Shown here one piece after another: positions 15,112-20,964 of a stretch of 20,964 bases of DNA. The DNA is taken from positions 1 through 20,964 of the forward strand of contig CAKROW010000049.1 in assembly GCA_934373235.1 (NCBI GenBank). Direction: 5' to 3'. This DNA comes from an uncultured Blautia sp. (GTDB lineage: Bacteria > Bacillota > Clostridia > Lachnospirales > Lachnospiraceae). Position numbers and translations under genes: made by a program. The notes beneath the pieces are model-generated. The model had not been told where the DNA came from, ran no database searches, and saw only the letters and a list, made by a program, of their open reading frames with translations. Each line of letters begins with the position of its first letter. Positions within the stretch are counted from its first letter, which is position 1.

Positions 15112-15945
15112 ATGAAAATTTTGGAATCAAAATTCGTACAGGGCTTTATCAAAATGGCAAATGACGGTTATCAGCAGGGCTGGCATGAGAGAAATGGCGG
15201 AAACTTAAGTTACCGTCTGAAGGCAGAGGAGGTGGAGATGATCCGTCCACGTCTTAATGCACCGGGAGAGTGGACTCCTATCGGTGTTGAGGTGCCGGGG
15301 CTTGCAGGGGAATTTTTTCTTGTAACAGGAAGCGGCAAATATTTCCGAAATATTATCGTTGACCCCGAGGTATGTCTTGCCATTATCGAACTGGATGAGA
15401 CAGGAACAAATTACAGGATCCGCTGGGGGCTTGTGGAAGGCGGAAGACCTACCAGTGAACTGCCAACCCATCTTATGAACCATGAAGTAAAAAAGAAACT
15501 GACCAATGGAAAGCACCGTGTTATTTATCACGCACATACCACAAACACCATTGCCCTTACCTTTGTACTGCCGCTGGATGATAAGATCTTTACAAGAGAG
15601 CTGTGGGAATCTGCAACAGAGTGTCCGGTTGTATTTCCGGATGGTGTGGGTGTGATCGGATGGATGGTTCCGGGAGGAAGGGACATTGCCATAAAGACTG
15701 CAGAGCTTATGAAAAAATATGATGTGGTGATCTGGGCGCATCATGGAATGTTCTGTTCTGGAGAGGATTTTGACCTGACCTTCGGTCTTCTTCATACAGT
15801 AGAGAAATCTGCGGAGATCCTTGTAAAGATCTTGTCCATGTCTCCGAAAAAACTTCAGACGATCACACCGGATAATTTCCGTGCTCTTGAGAAAGATTTC
15901 AAGGTAAATCTTCCGGAAGAGTTCCTTTACGAAAAAGAATCATAA
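15112..15945 (+). CDS. rhaD: Rhamnulose-1-phosphate aldolase
   Basis: RhaD is a zinc-dependent class II aldolase that splits L-rhamnulose 1-phosphate into dihydroxyacetone phosphate and L-lactaldehyde, the last core step of L-rhamnose breakdown. The 277-residue protein is the same size as the E. coli enzyme (274) and shows its active site shifted by one: Glu116 (PTSELPTH), zinc ligands His140 and His142 (YHAHTTNT), and His211 (WAHHGMF). GNLSYR and VTGSGKYF form the phosphate-binding part. The start is ATG 15112 with GGAGG 9 bases upstream; a longer start at 15058 has no ribosome site. It stands alone, without rhaA, rhaB, a transporter or a regulator in the window, so the rest of the pathway must be elsewhere. 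Confidence 0.94.
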   Translation: MKILESKFVQGFIKMANDGYQQGWHERNGGNLSYRLKAEEVEMIRPRLNAPGEWTPIGVEVPGLAGEFFLVTGSGKYFRNIIVDPEVCLAIIELDETGTNYRIRWGLVEGGRPTSELPTHLMNHEVKKKLTNGKHRVIYHAHTTNTIALTFVLPLDDKIFTRELWESATECPVVFPDGVGVIGWMVPGGRDIAIKTAELMKKYDVVIWAHHGMFCSGEDFDLTFGLLHTVEKSAEILVKILSMSPKKLQTITPDNFRALEKDFKVNLPEEFLYEKES

Positions 15946-15950
15946 AAAAC

Positions 15951-15979
15951 TTGACATTACAATAGTTGTAAGTTATAAA
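15951..15979 (+). promoter_or_regulatory. Strong promoter-like sequence between rhaD and its terminator
   Basis: TTGACA (15951-15956) and TATAAA (15974-15979) are separated by exactly 17 bases. The spacer is almost entirely a dyad, TTACAA-TAG-TTGTAA (15957-15971). It starts 5 bases after the rhaD stop. A transcript from near 15986 would skip most of the 5' arm of the rhaD terminator and could supply the downstream cotransporter gene. Confidence 0.55.
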
Positions 15980-16017
15980 ATCCCCTTTGGAATATATAGA
16001 GACCGGAGGGGATTTTT
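15977..16017 (+). terminator. Intrinsic terminator of rhaD
   Basis: A 14-bp stem with arms 15977-15990 and 16003-16016 (AAAATCCCC / GGGGATTTT at the base, two G-U pairs above) ends in TTTTT. It lies 31 bases after the rhaD stop codon. Confidence 0.9.
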
Positions 16018-16260
16018 CTGAACAAAATTATACAATCTGAAGTCGGGTTTCGATCAAGAGTTTTATGAATAATTACAAAATGACAAGATATTTGGTTATA
16101 ATTTAAAATCCAATATTGTAATAAGATAAATCATATGGCATAATAATCAAGGAAAAATTAAATATAAGAAAAATCTAAGTAAAGAGAATGTAAAAAACTA
16201 CATAAGAAGGGAGTCTGCTCCTGCAAAAACAGGGAAAGCAGAGACAATAAGGAGAAAATT
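16018..16260 (+). promoter_or_regulatory. AT-rich leader of the Na+/phosphate cotransporter gene, with TATAAT and a hairpin near the start
   Basis: No gene is visible in this stretch. A perfect TATAAT occurs at 16097-16102, with only a weak -35 (TTACAA, 18 bases upstream). An imperfect hairpin (TCTGCT 16214-16219 with AGCAGA 16237-16242, continued by CCTG/CAGG) ends 6 bases before the ribosome site AAGGAG (16249-16254). With the promoter at 15951 the untranslated leader would be about 275 nt. Confidence 0.4.
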
Positions 16261-18078
16261 ATGTCAATATTTTCAATGGTTTTATCTTTATTATGCGGAG
16301 TGGCATTATTTCTGTATGGAATGTCACTGATGGGTGATGCCCTGAAACAGGTGGCCGGAAACAAGCTGGAAGCGTTTCTGTACCGCATGACCAATACACC
16401 TTTAAAGGGAGTGGCACTTGGAACCGGTGTTACCAGTGTGATCCAGTCGTCCTCAGCAACCACGGTTATGGTGATCGGTTTTGTTAACTCCGGTATGATG
16501 AAACTGAAACAGGCGATCGGTATTATCATGGGAGCCAACATCGGAACCAGTATCACAGGATGGATTTTATGTCTTTCTTATATTGATGGTTCCAGCGGCA
16601 TTGCAAGCGTTCTTTCTTCTGCCACCATTGCAGCAGTAGTAGCGGTGATCGGTACTGTTATGCGCATGGCATGTAAGCGTTCAGTTCACAAGAATATCGG
16701 AAACATTATGCTTGGATTTGCTATTCTGATGACCGGTATGCAGACAATGAGCGGTGCGGTAGCTCCTTTAAGGGAGAGTGCGGTGTTTGTTGACATGCTG
16801 ACCATGTTTTCCAACCCCATTGCAGGTATTCTGGTTGGTATTCTTTTTACTGCGGTACTTCAGAGTGCGTCTGCAACAGTAGGTGTGCTGCAAGCACTTT
16901 CCGTAACAGGGATCCTGACTTTTGCAAGTGCATTTCCTATTGTACTTGGAATCGGTGTAGGTGCTGCCTGTCCGGTTCTGATCTCTGCCGTCGGAGCCAA
17001 CAAGAACGGTAAAAGGACAGCTCTGGTATATCTGATCAACGACCTGTTTGGTCTGATCCTCTGGTCTGTGATCTTTTATACAGCCAATGCCATTGTGCAT
17101 TTTACTTTTATGGATACGATCATGTCGCCGGTATCCATTGCATTATTAAATACCGTATTCCGTGTTGCCACAGTTATTGTGCTGTTTCCGTTTATCCCGA
17201 AGATTGAGAAGCTGGTATGCTATCTTGTGAAGGACAGTGCGGAGGAACTGGAGGATGAGGCAGATTTTGATCTTCTGGAGGAACGTCTTATTGATTATCC
17301 GGCACTTGCTATCGGACAGTGTCATCGTGCCATGAATGGTATGGCAAAGAAACTGCGTAAAAATGTAAACCGTGCCATGAACCTTCTCAATGATTATCAG
17401 CAGGATAAATTTGACAAGGTACAGCGCAAGGAGGATCTGATCGACAAATATGAGAGCCGTCTTGGAGAGTATTTGATCAAGCTGACCAAGAGGGAGATGA
17501 ATACTGCACAGACAAGACAGGTTTCTCTGTATCTTCATACAATCAATGACTTTGAGAGGATTGGAGATCATGCATCCTACATTGCACATATGTCCAATGA
17601 GATCCATGACAATCATACACAGTTTTCCCAGGAAGCCTGGGATGAGCTTAATACCGTCATGGAGGCAGTCCGTGAGGAGATCAATGTGACCTGCAATGCA
17701 TTTATGAAAGACGATAGAGAGGCGGCTCAGAGAGTTGCACCTCTTGGCGTTGTGATCTCAAGACTCTGCGATGAACTGAAAATGCGTCATGTAGAGCGTC
17801 TGAGCCAGGGTAAATGTGGTCTGGAAGAGGGAACTGTATTTAATGATATCCTGAATAGTTTTAACCGTATTGCAGCCCATTGTGCCAGTGCCATGGTTGC
17901 CCTTATGAAGAGTGGTGAGGACGGAACGGATATGCATATCCACAATTCAAAAATCTATCCTACAGATACGCTGGAATATTATTCTTATTTTACAGAGTAC
18001 CGTCAGAAGTACAATATCGGGGAGATCGGAGAACAGGAAGAAAGAGTTCTCAGTATGGAACCGGAAGAGGTAGAGTAA
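16261..18078 (+). CDS. Na+/phosphate cotransporter (NptA/YjbB type) with C-terminal PhoU domain
   Basis: This 605-residue membrane protein has an N-terminal Na/Pi-cotransporter part (about 1-330, some eight to nine helices). It contains the inverted repeated signature: QSSSATTVMVIGF (about 62-74) and LQSASATVGVLQAL (about 200-213), each ending a half. GANIGTSITGW and GVGAACPVLISAVGANKNGKR lie in equivalent positions of the two halves. From about 340 to 560 it is soluble and helical with PhoU-like repeats (for example INDFERIGDHASYIAHMSNEI), as in many bacterial members. It would move phosphate with sodium across the cytoplasmic membrane; in some relatives such as E. coli YjbB the physiological direction is export. 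ATG 16261 follows AAGGAG by 6 bases. It is monocistronic and ends at the 18103-18150 terminator. Confidence 0.92.
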   Translation: MSIFSMVLSLLCGVALFLYGMSLMGDALKQVAGNKLEAFLYRMTNTPLKGVALGTGVTSVIQSSSATTVMVIGFVNSGMMKLKQAIGIIMGANIGTSITGWILCLSYIDGSSGIASVLSSATIAAVVAVIGTVMRMACKRSVHKNIGNIMLGFAILMTGMQTMSGAVAPLRESAVFVDMLTMFSNPIAGILVGILFTAVLQSASATVGVLQALSVTGILTFASAFPIVLGIGVGAACPVLISAVGANKNGKRTALVYLINDLFGLILWSVIFYTANAIVHFTFMDTIMSPVSIALLNTVFRVATVIVLFPFIPKIEKLVCYLVKDSAEELEDEADFDLLEERLIDYPALAIGQCHRAMNGMAKKLRKNVNRAMNLLNDYQQDKFDKVQRKEDLIDKYESRLGEYLIKLTKREMNTAQTRQVSLYLHTINDFERIGDHASYIAHMSNEIHDNHTQFSQEAWDELNTVMEAVREEINVTCNAFMKDDREAAQRVAPLGVVISRLCDELKMRHVERLSQGKCGLEEGTVFNDILNSFNRIAAHCASAMVALMKSGEDGTDMHIHNSKIYPTDTLEYYSYFTEYRQKYNIGEIGEQEERVLSMEPEEVE

Positions 18079-18102
18079 AAGATCTGCAGATCAGAAGATA
18101 TA

Positions 18103-18150
18103 AAAGAAACGGCATGGAGATCCTGATATGGATCCCCATGCCGTTTCTTT
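18103..18150. terminator. Bidirectional intrinsic terminator between the cotransporter and citrate synthase genes
   Basis: The 15-bp outer arms AAAGAAACGGCATGG (18103-18117) and its exact complement (18136-18150) enclose an inner GATCC/GGATC pair. It lies between the convergent stops at 18078 and 18172. The T tracts are interrupted (TTTCTTT), but the stem is very strong. Confidence 0.88.
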
Positions 18151-18171
18151 ATGGGCGGTTCTGTTATAAGA

Positions 18172-19551
18172 TTATCTTTCTTCAAAAGAAATAAAGTCTG
18201 TGTGGTGTCCAACGTATTTGTAAGCAGGACGGATGATCTTGTTGGCGTTGATCAGTTCCTCAAGACGGTGAGCACTCCAGCCTGGCATACGTGCAATGGC
18301 AAAGATCGGGGTGAAAAGTTCTTCGGGGATACCAAGCATACTGTAAACAAAACCGCTGTAGAAGTCTACGTTTGCGCAGACATTTTTGAACAGCTTCCTG
18401 TGTTCCATAATAAGCTTTCCTGCAAGGCTTTCTACCTTGTCATAAAGCTGAAATTCTGCTGTCATACCCTTCTCCTCTGCGAGAGCCTGGGCAAAGCGTT
18501 TCAGGATCTTCTCTCTCGGGTCGGAAAGAGTGTAAACGGCATGTCCCATACCGTAGATAAGACCTGCGTGATCAAATGCCTCTTTGTTAAGGATCTTCTG
18601 AAGATAGGCAACGATTTCATCCTCATTATCCCAGTCGCTGACATGTGTCTTCAGATCTGTGAACATGTTCTGAACCTTCAGGTTGGCACCACCATGACGT
18701 GGTCCCTTCAGGGAGCCGATGGAGGCTGCTGTGGAAGAGTAGGTGTCTGTTCCGGAGGAAGTTACCACATGAGTTGTAAATGTGGAGTTGTTACCACCGC
18801 CATGTTCTGCGTGGAGGACCAGGGCAATATCAAGGACCTTGGCTTCCAGCTCTGTGTATTTGCCGTCTGGACGAAGCATAAGAAGGATGTTCTCTGCCAT
18901 GGAAAGCCCCTTCTGGGGGTTACGGATGAACAGGGTGTCATCCTTTCGGAAATGGCGGTATGCATGATAGGAATAAACAGCAATCTCAGGAAGTTTGGCG
19001 ATCAGTTCCAGAGACTGACGAAGTACGTTTTCAGAAGAGATATCCTCCGGGTTGTCATCATAGGTGTAGAGAGCAAGAACACAACGCTCCATGGCATTCA
19101 TAATATTTGCGTTGGTACCCTTCATAACCACATCGCGGACAAAACGGCCGCCAAGATCTTCCATGTCAAACATCAGATCCAGGAATCTGGAAAGCTCATC
19201 TTTGTTGGGAAGTTTTCCGAAAATAAGAAGATAAATAGTCTCCTCAAAACCAAAACGTCTGTCTTTCAGTCCGTTGATAATATCCTGAACGTTGATCCCC
19301 TGATAATATAACTGACCGTCAGCCGGAATACGGCGGCCATTGACCAGATTGTAGCCGGTTACATCAGATATCTCTGTAAGACCTGTAAGTACACCTTTAC
19401 CTGCGGAATCACGAAGACCTCTTTTTACATCATATTCCACATACAGGTTGGGGTCAATGTGGTGATGCTTCATCAGTTCCTGCTCAAAAAAAATCATGCG
19501 GGCTCTTAACTGCTCGGAATCTTCAAGACTCATCATTTCATGTTTTTCCAT
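18172..19551 (-). CDS. gltA: Citrate synthase
   Basis: Citrate synthase condenses acetyl-CoA and oxaloacetate into citrate. In anaerobic Clostridia it usually feeds 2-oxoglutarate and glutamate synthesis rather than a full cycle. The 459-residue protein has the conserved active-site blocks: LHAEHGGGNNSTF (246-258, His250 binding oxaloacetate), SLKGPRHGGAN (280-290, catalytic His286), YGMGHAVYTLSDPR (333-346, His337 and Arg346) and NVDFYSG (394-400, catalytic Asp396). RMPGWSAH (421-428) follows near the C terminus. An N-terminal extension of about 45 residues precedes the core. The ATG at 19549-19551 has GAGGAG 7 bases upstream. No aconitase or isocitrate dehydrogenase gene is adjacent. Expression is probably controlled through the promoter dyad and the leader hairpin described separately. 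Methylcitrate synthase is a less likely alternative. Confidence 0.93.
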   Translation of the reverse strand: MEKHEMMSLEDSEQLRARMIFFEQELMKHHHIDPNLYVEYDVKRGLRDSAGKGVLTGLTEISDVTGYNLVNGRRIPADGQLYYQGINVQDIINGLKDRRFGFEETIYLLIFGKLPNKDELSRFLDLMFDMEDLGGRFVRDVVMKGTNANIMNAMERCVLALYTYDDNPEDISSENVLRQSLELIAKLPEIAVYSYHAYRHFRKDDTLFIRNPQKGLSMAENILLMLRPDGKYTELEAKVLDIALVLHAEHGGGNNSTFTTHVVTSSGTDTYSSTAASIGSLKGPRHGGANLKVQNMFTDLKTHVSDWDNEDEIVAYLQKILNKEAFDHAGLIYGMGHAVYTLSDPREKILKRFAQALAEEKGMTAEFQLYDKVESLAGKLIMEHRKLFKNVCANVDFYSGFVYSMLGIPEELFTPIFAIARMPGWSAHRLEELINANKIIRPAYKYVGHHTDFISFEER

Positions 19552-19577
19552 AATAATACTCCTCGTTTCCCAATTGT

Positions 19578-19627
19578 AAAAAACACCGATAACAGCCTGA
19601 ATCAGTTACAGCTTTGTAATCAGTGTT
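19578..19627 (-). terminator. Attenuator-like hairpin in the citrate synthase leader
   Basis: On the minus strand AACACTGATTACA (19627-19615) pairs with TGTTATCGGTGTT (19594-19582), with one mismatch and one G-U. An inner GCTG/CAGGC stem adds to it, and six T residues (19583-19578) come at its foot. It lies between the promoter (transcription start near 19657) and the ribosome site (about 19562-19557), where a terminator would block this gene's own expression. Confidence 0.55.
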
Positions 19628-19657
19628 CGGGTATTGCGTACAATTGTTTTTGCTTAA

Positions 19658-19692
19658 TTCCTGATTTTACAGGAAATCAGATAGAATATCAA
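19658..19692 (-). promoter_or_regulatory. Sigma-A promoter of the citrate synthase gene, with dyads over the -10
   Basis: On the minus strand TTGATA (19692-19687) and TAAAAT (19669-19664) are 17 bases apart. The -10 sits exactly in the middle of a perfect dyad, TTCCTG-ATTTTA-CAGGAA (19658-19675), and inside a second overlapping one, CTGATTT/AAATCAG (19661-19667 with 19674-19680). Both look like operator sequences. Together with 19693-19814 this is the shared gap with the divergent small gene. Confidence 0.65.
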
Positions 19693-19722
19693 GAGAAAAG
19701 TTACATTTTAGTTTATATTTTC

Positions 19723-19750
19723 CTGACATGAAGAGGGATACTTTTATAGT
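19723..19750 (+). promoter_or_regulatory. Candidate promoter of the small Cys-cluster gene
   Basis: CTGACA (19723-19728) and TATAGT (19745-19750) are 16 bases apart. A tandem TATGATATGAT at 19760-19770 offers alternative -10 boxes but has no good -35. The start codon lies about 58 bases after the predicted transcription start. Confidence 0.5.
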
Positions 19751-19814
19751 ATAAGAAATTATGATATGATACCTGTTGAAGTATTTTATATTACATACTG
19801 AAAGGAGTTTTACC

Positions 19815-20162
19815 ATGTCAAAAACAATCAGTGAACTGACAAAAGACCTGCTTGCAGCGACATCGGCCTGCAAAGAGATCAAAGAGGCTGCCCGGAATTA
19901 TCTGGAGGCAGAGGGAACAGAGAAGGAGACGGAAGCTGCAAAGGCTTACGTTGCGGAACTTGAGGCAGATATCATGCCCATCGACGGACTGATCGCATTT
20001 GCAGGATCTGATATGGGTGCGAAAATCTTCGGAACCGAAGGGGCTGCCAAAATGCTCTCTCATGCAGAGGCGATCAAGGCAGAGGGTGCCAGATACTGTG
20101 ACTGCCCTGCATGTGCAGCCTGTGAGGCACTTCTTGAAAAGAAATCCCAGATTCTGAAATGA
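19815..20162 (+). CDS. Small cytoplasmic protein of unknown function with a C-terminal Cys cluster
   Basis: The 115-residue protein is mostly helical and rich in Ala and Glu. It has no signal peptide or membrane segment. The middle part has ELEADIMPIDGLIAFAGSD (48-66). The C terminus carries CxCxxCxxC (Cys95, Cys97, Cys100 and Cys103 in YCDCPACAAC), which could bind zinc or an iron-sulfur cluster; another Cys is at position 19. I recall similar short clostridial proteins, some labelled as Hsp90-related, but there is no Hsp90 ATPase domain here and I do not support that label. ATG 19815 follows AAAGGAG by 7 bases; an upstream in-frame ATG at 19776 has no ribosome site. The purine/uracil permease gene begins 39 bases downstream with no terminator between, so they may be cotranscribed. 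Confidence 0.82.
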   Translation: MSKTISELTKDLLAATSACKEIKEAARNYLEAEGTEKETEAAKAYVAELEADIMPIDGLIAFAGSDMGAKIFGTEGAAKMLSHAEAIKAEGARYCDCPACAACEALLEKKSQILK

Positions 20163-20201
20163 TCCGGATAAAAAGAGAAAACGAAAGAGATAAAGAACAA
20201 T

Positions 20202-20964
20202 ATGAAGACTAAAGGGGAAATAAGCAATATCTACAGACTGGATGGAAAGGTACCTCTCGGGAAAGCCATTCCTTTTGGCCTTCAGCACATTCTGGCCATG
20301 TTTGTTTCAAACCTGACACCGATCACCCTGATAACAGCATCTGCACAGCCGTCCCTTACCCAGGCACAGGTTGCCCTTCTTTTACAGAATGCTATGTTTG
20401 TGGCAGGAATTGCCACCCTGATCCAGTTGTATCCCATCTGGAAGATAGGATCCAGGCTTCCGGTAGTTATGGGCGTAAGCTTTACCTTTGTCACTGTGCT
20501 TAGTACAGTTGCAGCAAATTACGGGTATCCGGCTGTTGTAGGTTCAGTCCTCATTGGCGGTCTGCTTGAGGGAACGCTGGGCCTTCTGGCCCGTTACTGG
20601 CGTAAGATCATTACACCGGTTGTGGCGGCATCTGTTGTTACTGCCATTGGATTTTCCTTATTTACAGTGGGTGCAAGGTCTTTTGGCGGTGGTTATAATG
20701 ATGACTTCGGCTCCTGGCAGAATCTGACTCTTGGCGGGGTGACTCTGGCGGTGTGCCTTCTCTGGAATATTCTGATGAAAGGATATTTAAAGCAGCTTTC
20801 CGTACTTGCAGGCCTGATCGTGGGGTATATTCTGGCAATCTTTATGGGAAAAGTGGATCTGAGTGCGATCATGTCCGGTGGGATTATTTCCCTTCCTCAC
20901 TTTATGCCTTTTAAACCGGAATTTAATGCCGGTGCCATTGTTTCTGTGTGCATTATTTTTATGG
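20202..20964 (+). CDS. NCS2-family xanthine/uracil permease, N-terminal 254 residues (3' truncated by window edge)
   Basis: The frame runs from ATG 20202 off the right edge, giving 254 residues of an expected total of about 450. It is a membrane protein with about seven helices visible. GLQHILAMFVSNLTP (about 26-40) holds the QH motif of helix 1 of the nucleobase-ascorbate (NAT/NCS2) family, and PVVMGVSFTFVTV (about 87-99) is the conserved helix-3 region. It probably imports xanthine, uracil or another nucleobase with protons; the NAT signature motif that best predicts the substrate lies beyond the window. The ribosome site is weak (AAAGAGAT at 20185-20192), suggesting low expression or coupling to the small upstream gene. 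Confidence 0.9.
   Translation, partial: MKTKGEISNIYRLDGKVPLGKAIPFGLQHILAMFVSNLTPITLITASAQPSLTQAQVALLLQNAMFVAGIATLIQLYPIWKIGSRLPVVMGVSFTFVTVLSTVAANYGYPAVVGSVLIGGLLEGTLGLLARYWRKIITPVVAASVVTAIGFSLFTVGARSFGGGYNDDFGSWQNLTLGGVTLAVCLLWNILMKGYLKQLSVLAGLIVGYILAIFMGKVDLSAIMSGGIISLPHFMPFKPEFNAGAIVSVCIIFM

Noticed and set aside
18151..19311. 386-codon open frame on the plus strand, opposite citrate synthase
   Set aside because: It lies wholly antisense to a clear citrate synthase gene, its translation is Cys/Val/Lys-rich with no recognisable domain, and it begins within a few bases of the cotransporter terminator without a ribosome site. It is a codon-usage shadow.

Overview
The window looks like core chromosome of a low-to-mid GC Gram-positive of the Clostridia, most likely a gut Lachnospiraceae (Blautia/Ruminococcus-like). 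This rests on strong GGAGG ribosome binding sites, near-consensus sigma-A promoters, the yicC-remA-gmk-rpoZ order typical of Firmicutes, an NFACT/RqcH protein, a secreted BIG2 protein and an anaerobe-type sugar and ion gene set. The genus is inferred from general resemblance only. No rRNA, tRNA, CRISPR array, insertion sequence or phage gene was seen.

Layout. 1-703 is the 3' end of a CLC chloride channel/antiporter gene. 911-2158 encodes a YihS-like AGE-family sugar isomerase, which ends at a bidirectional terminator shared with rqcH (minus strand, 2316-4067). rqcH and yicC diverge from a compact promoter pair whose -35 boxes overlap. From there a probable seven-gene operon runs rightward: yicC, remA, gmk, rpoZ, rimO, pgsA, cinA, ending at a terminator at 9633-9683. 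Spacings are short or overlapping throughout. It combines RNA decay, matrix/DNA-binding regulation, GMP phosphorylation, RNA polymerase omega, S12 methylthiolation, phospholipid synthesis and NMN deamidation.

9832-11247 encodes a secreted protein with three BIG2 domains and an uncommon C-terminal domain. It converges with a HAD phosphatase gene (11249-12079, minus) with one base between the stop codons. A stand-alone 5'-3' exonuclease (12239-13288) diverges from the HAD gene. Next come an NhaC-type Na+/H+ antiporter (13528-14835), an isolated rhamnulose-1-phosphate aldolase rhaD (15112-15945) with inverted repeats around its promoter, and a Na+/phosphate cotransporter with a PhoU tail (16261-18078). 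A citrate synthase gene (18172-19551, minus) converges on the cotransporter gene across a shared terminator and has a leader with an attenuator-like hairpin. The window ends with a small cysteine-cluster protein (19815-20162) and the first 254 residues of an NCS2 xanthine/uracil permease (20202-20964, running off the edge).

Most genes are ordinary housekeeping or transport genes. The less ordinary material is regulatory (overlapping divergent promoters, dyads over promoters, a candidate attenuator upstream of citrate synthase, a promoter buried in the rhaD terminator) plus two poorly described proteins: the BIG2 fusion protein and the CxCxxCxxC small protein. I found no clear new multi-gene system.
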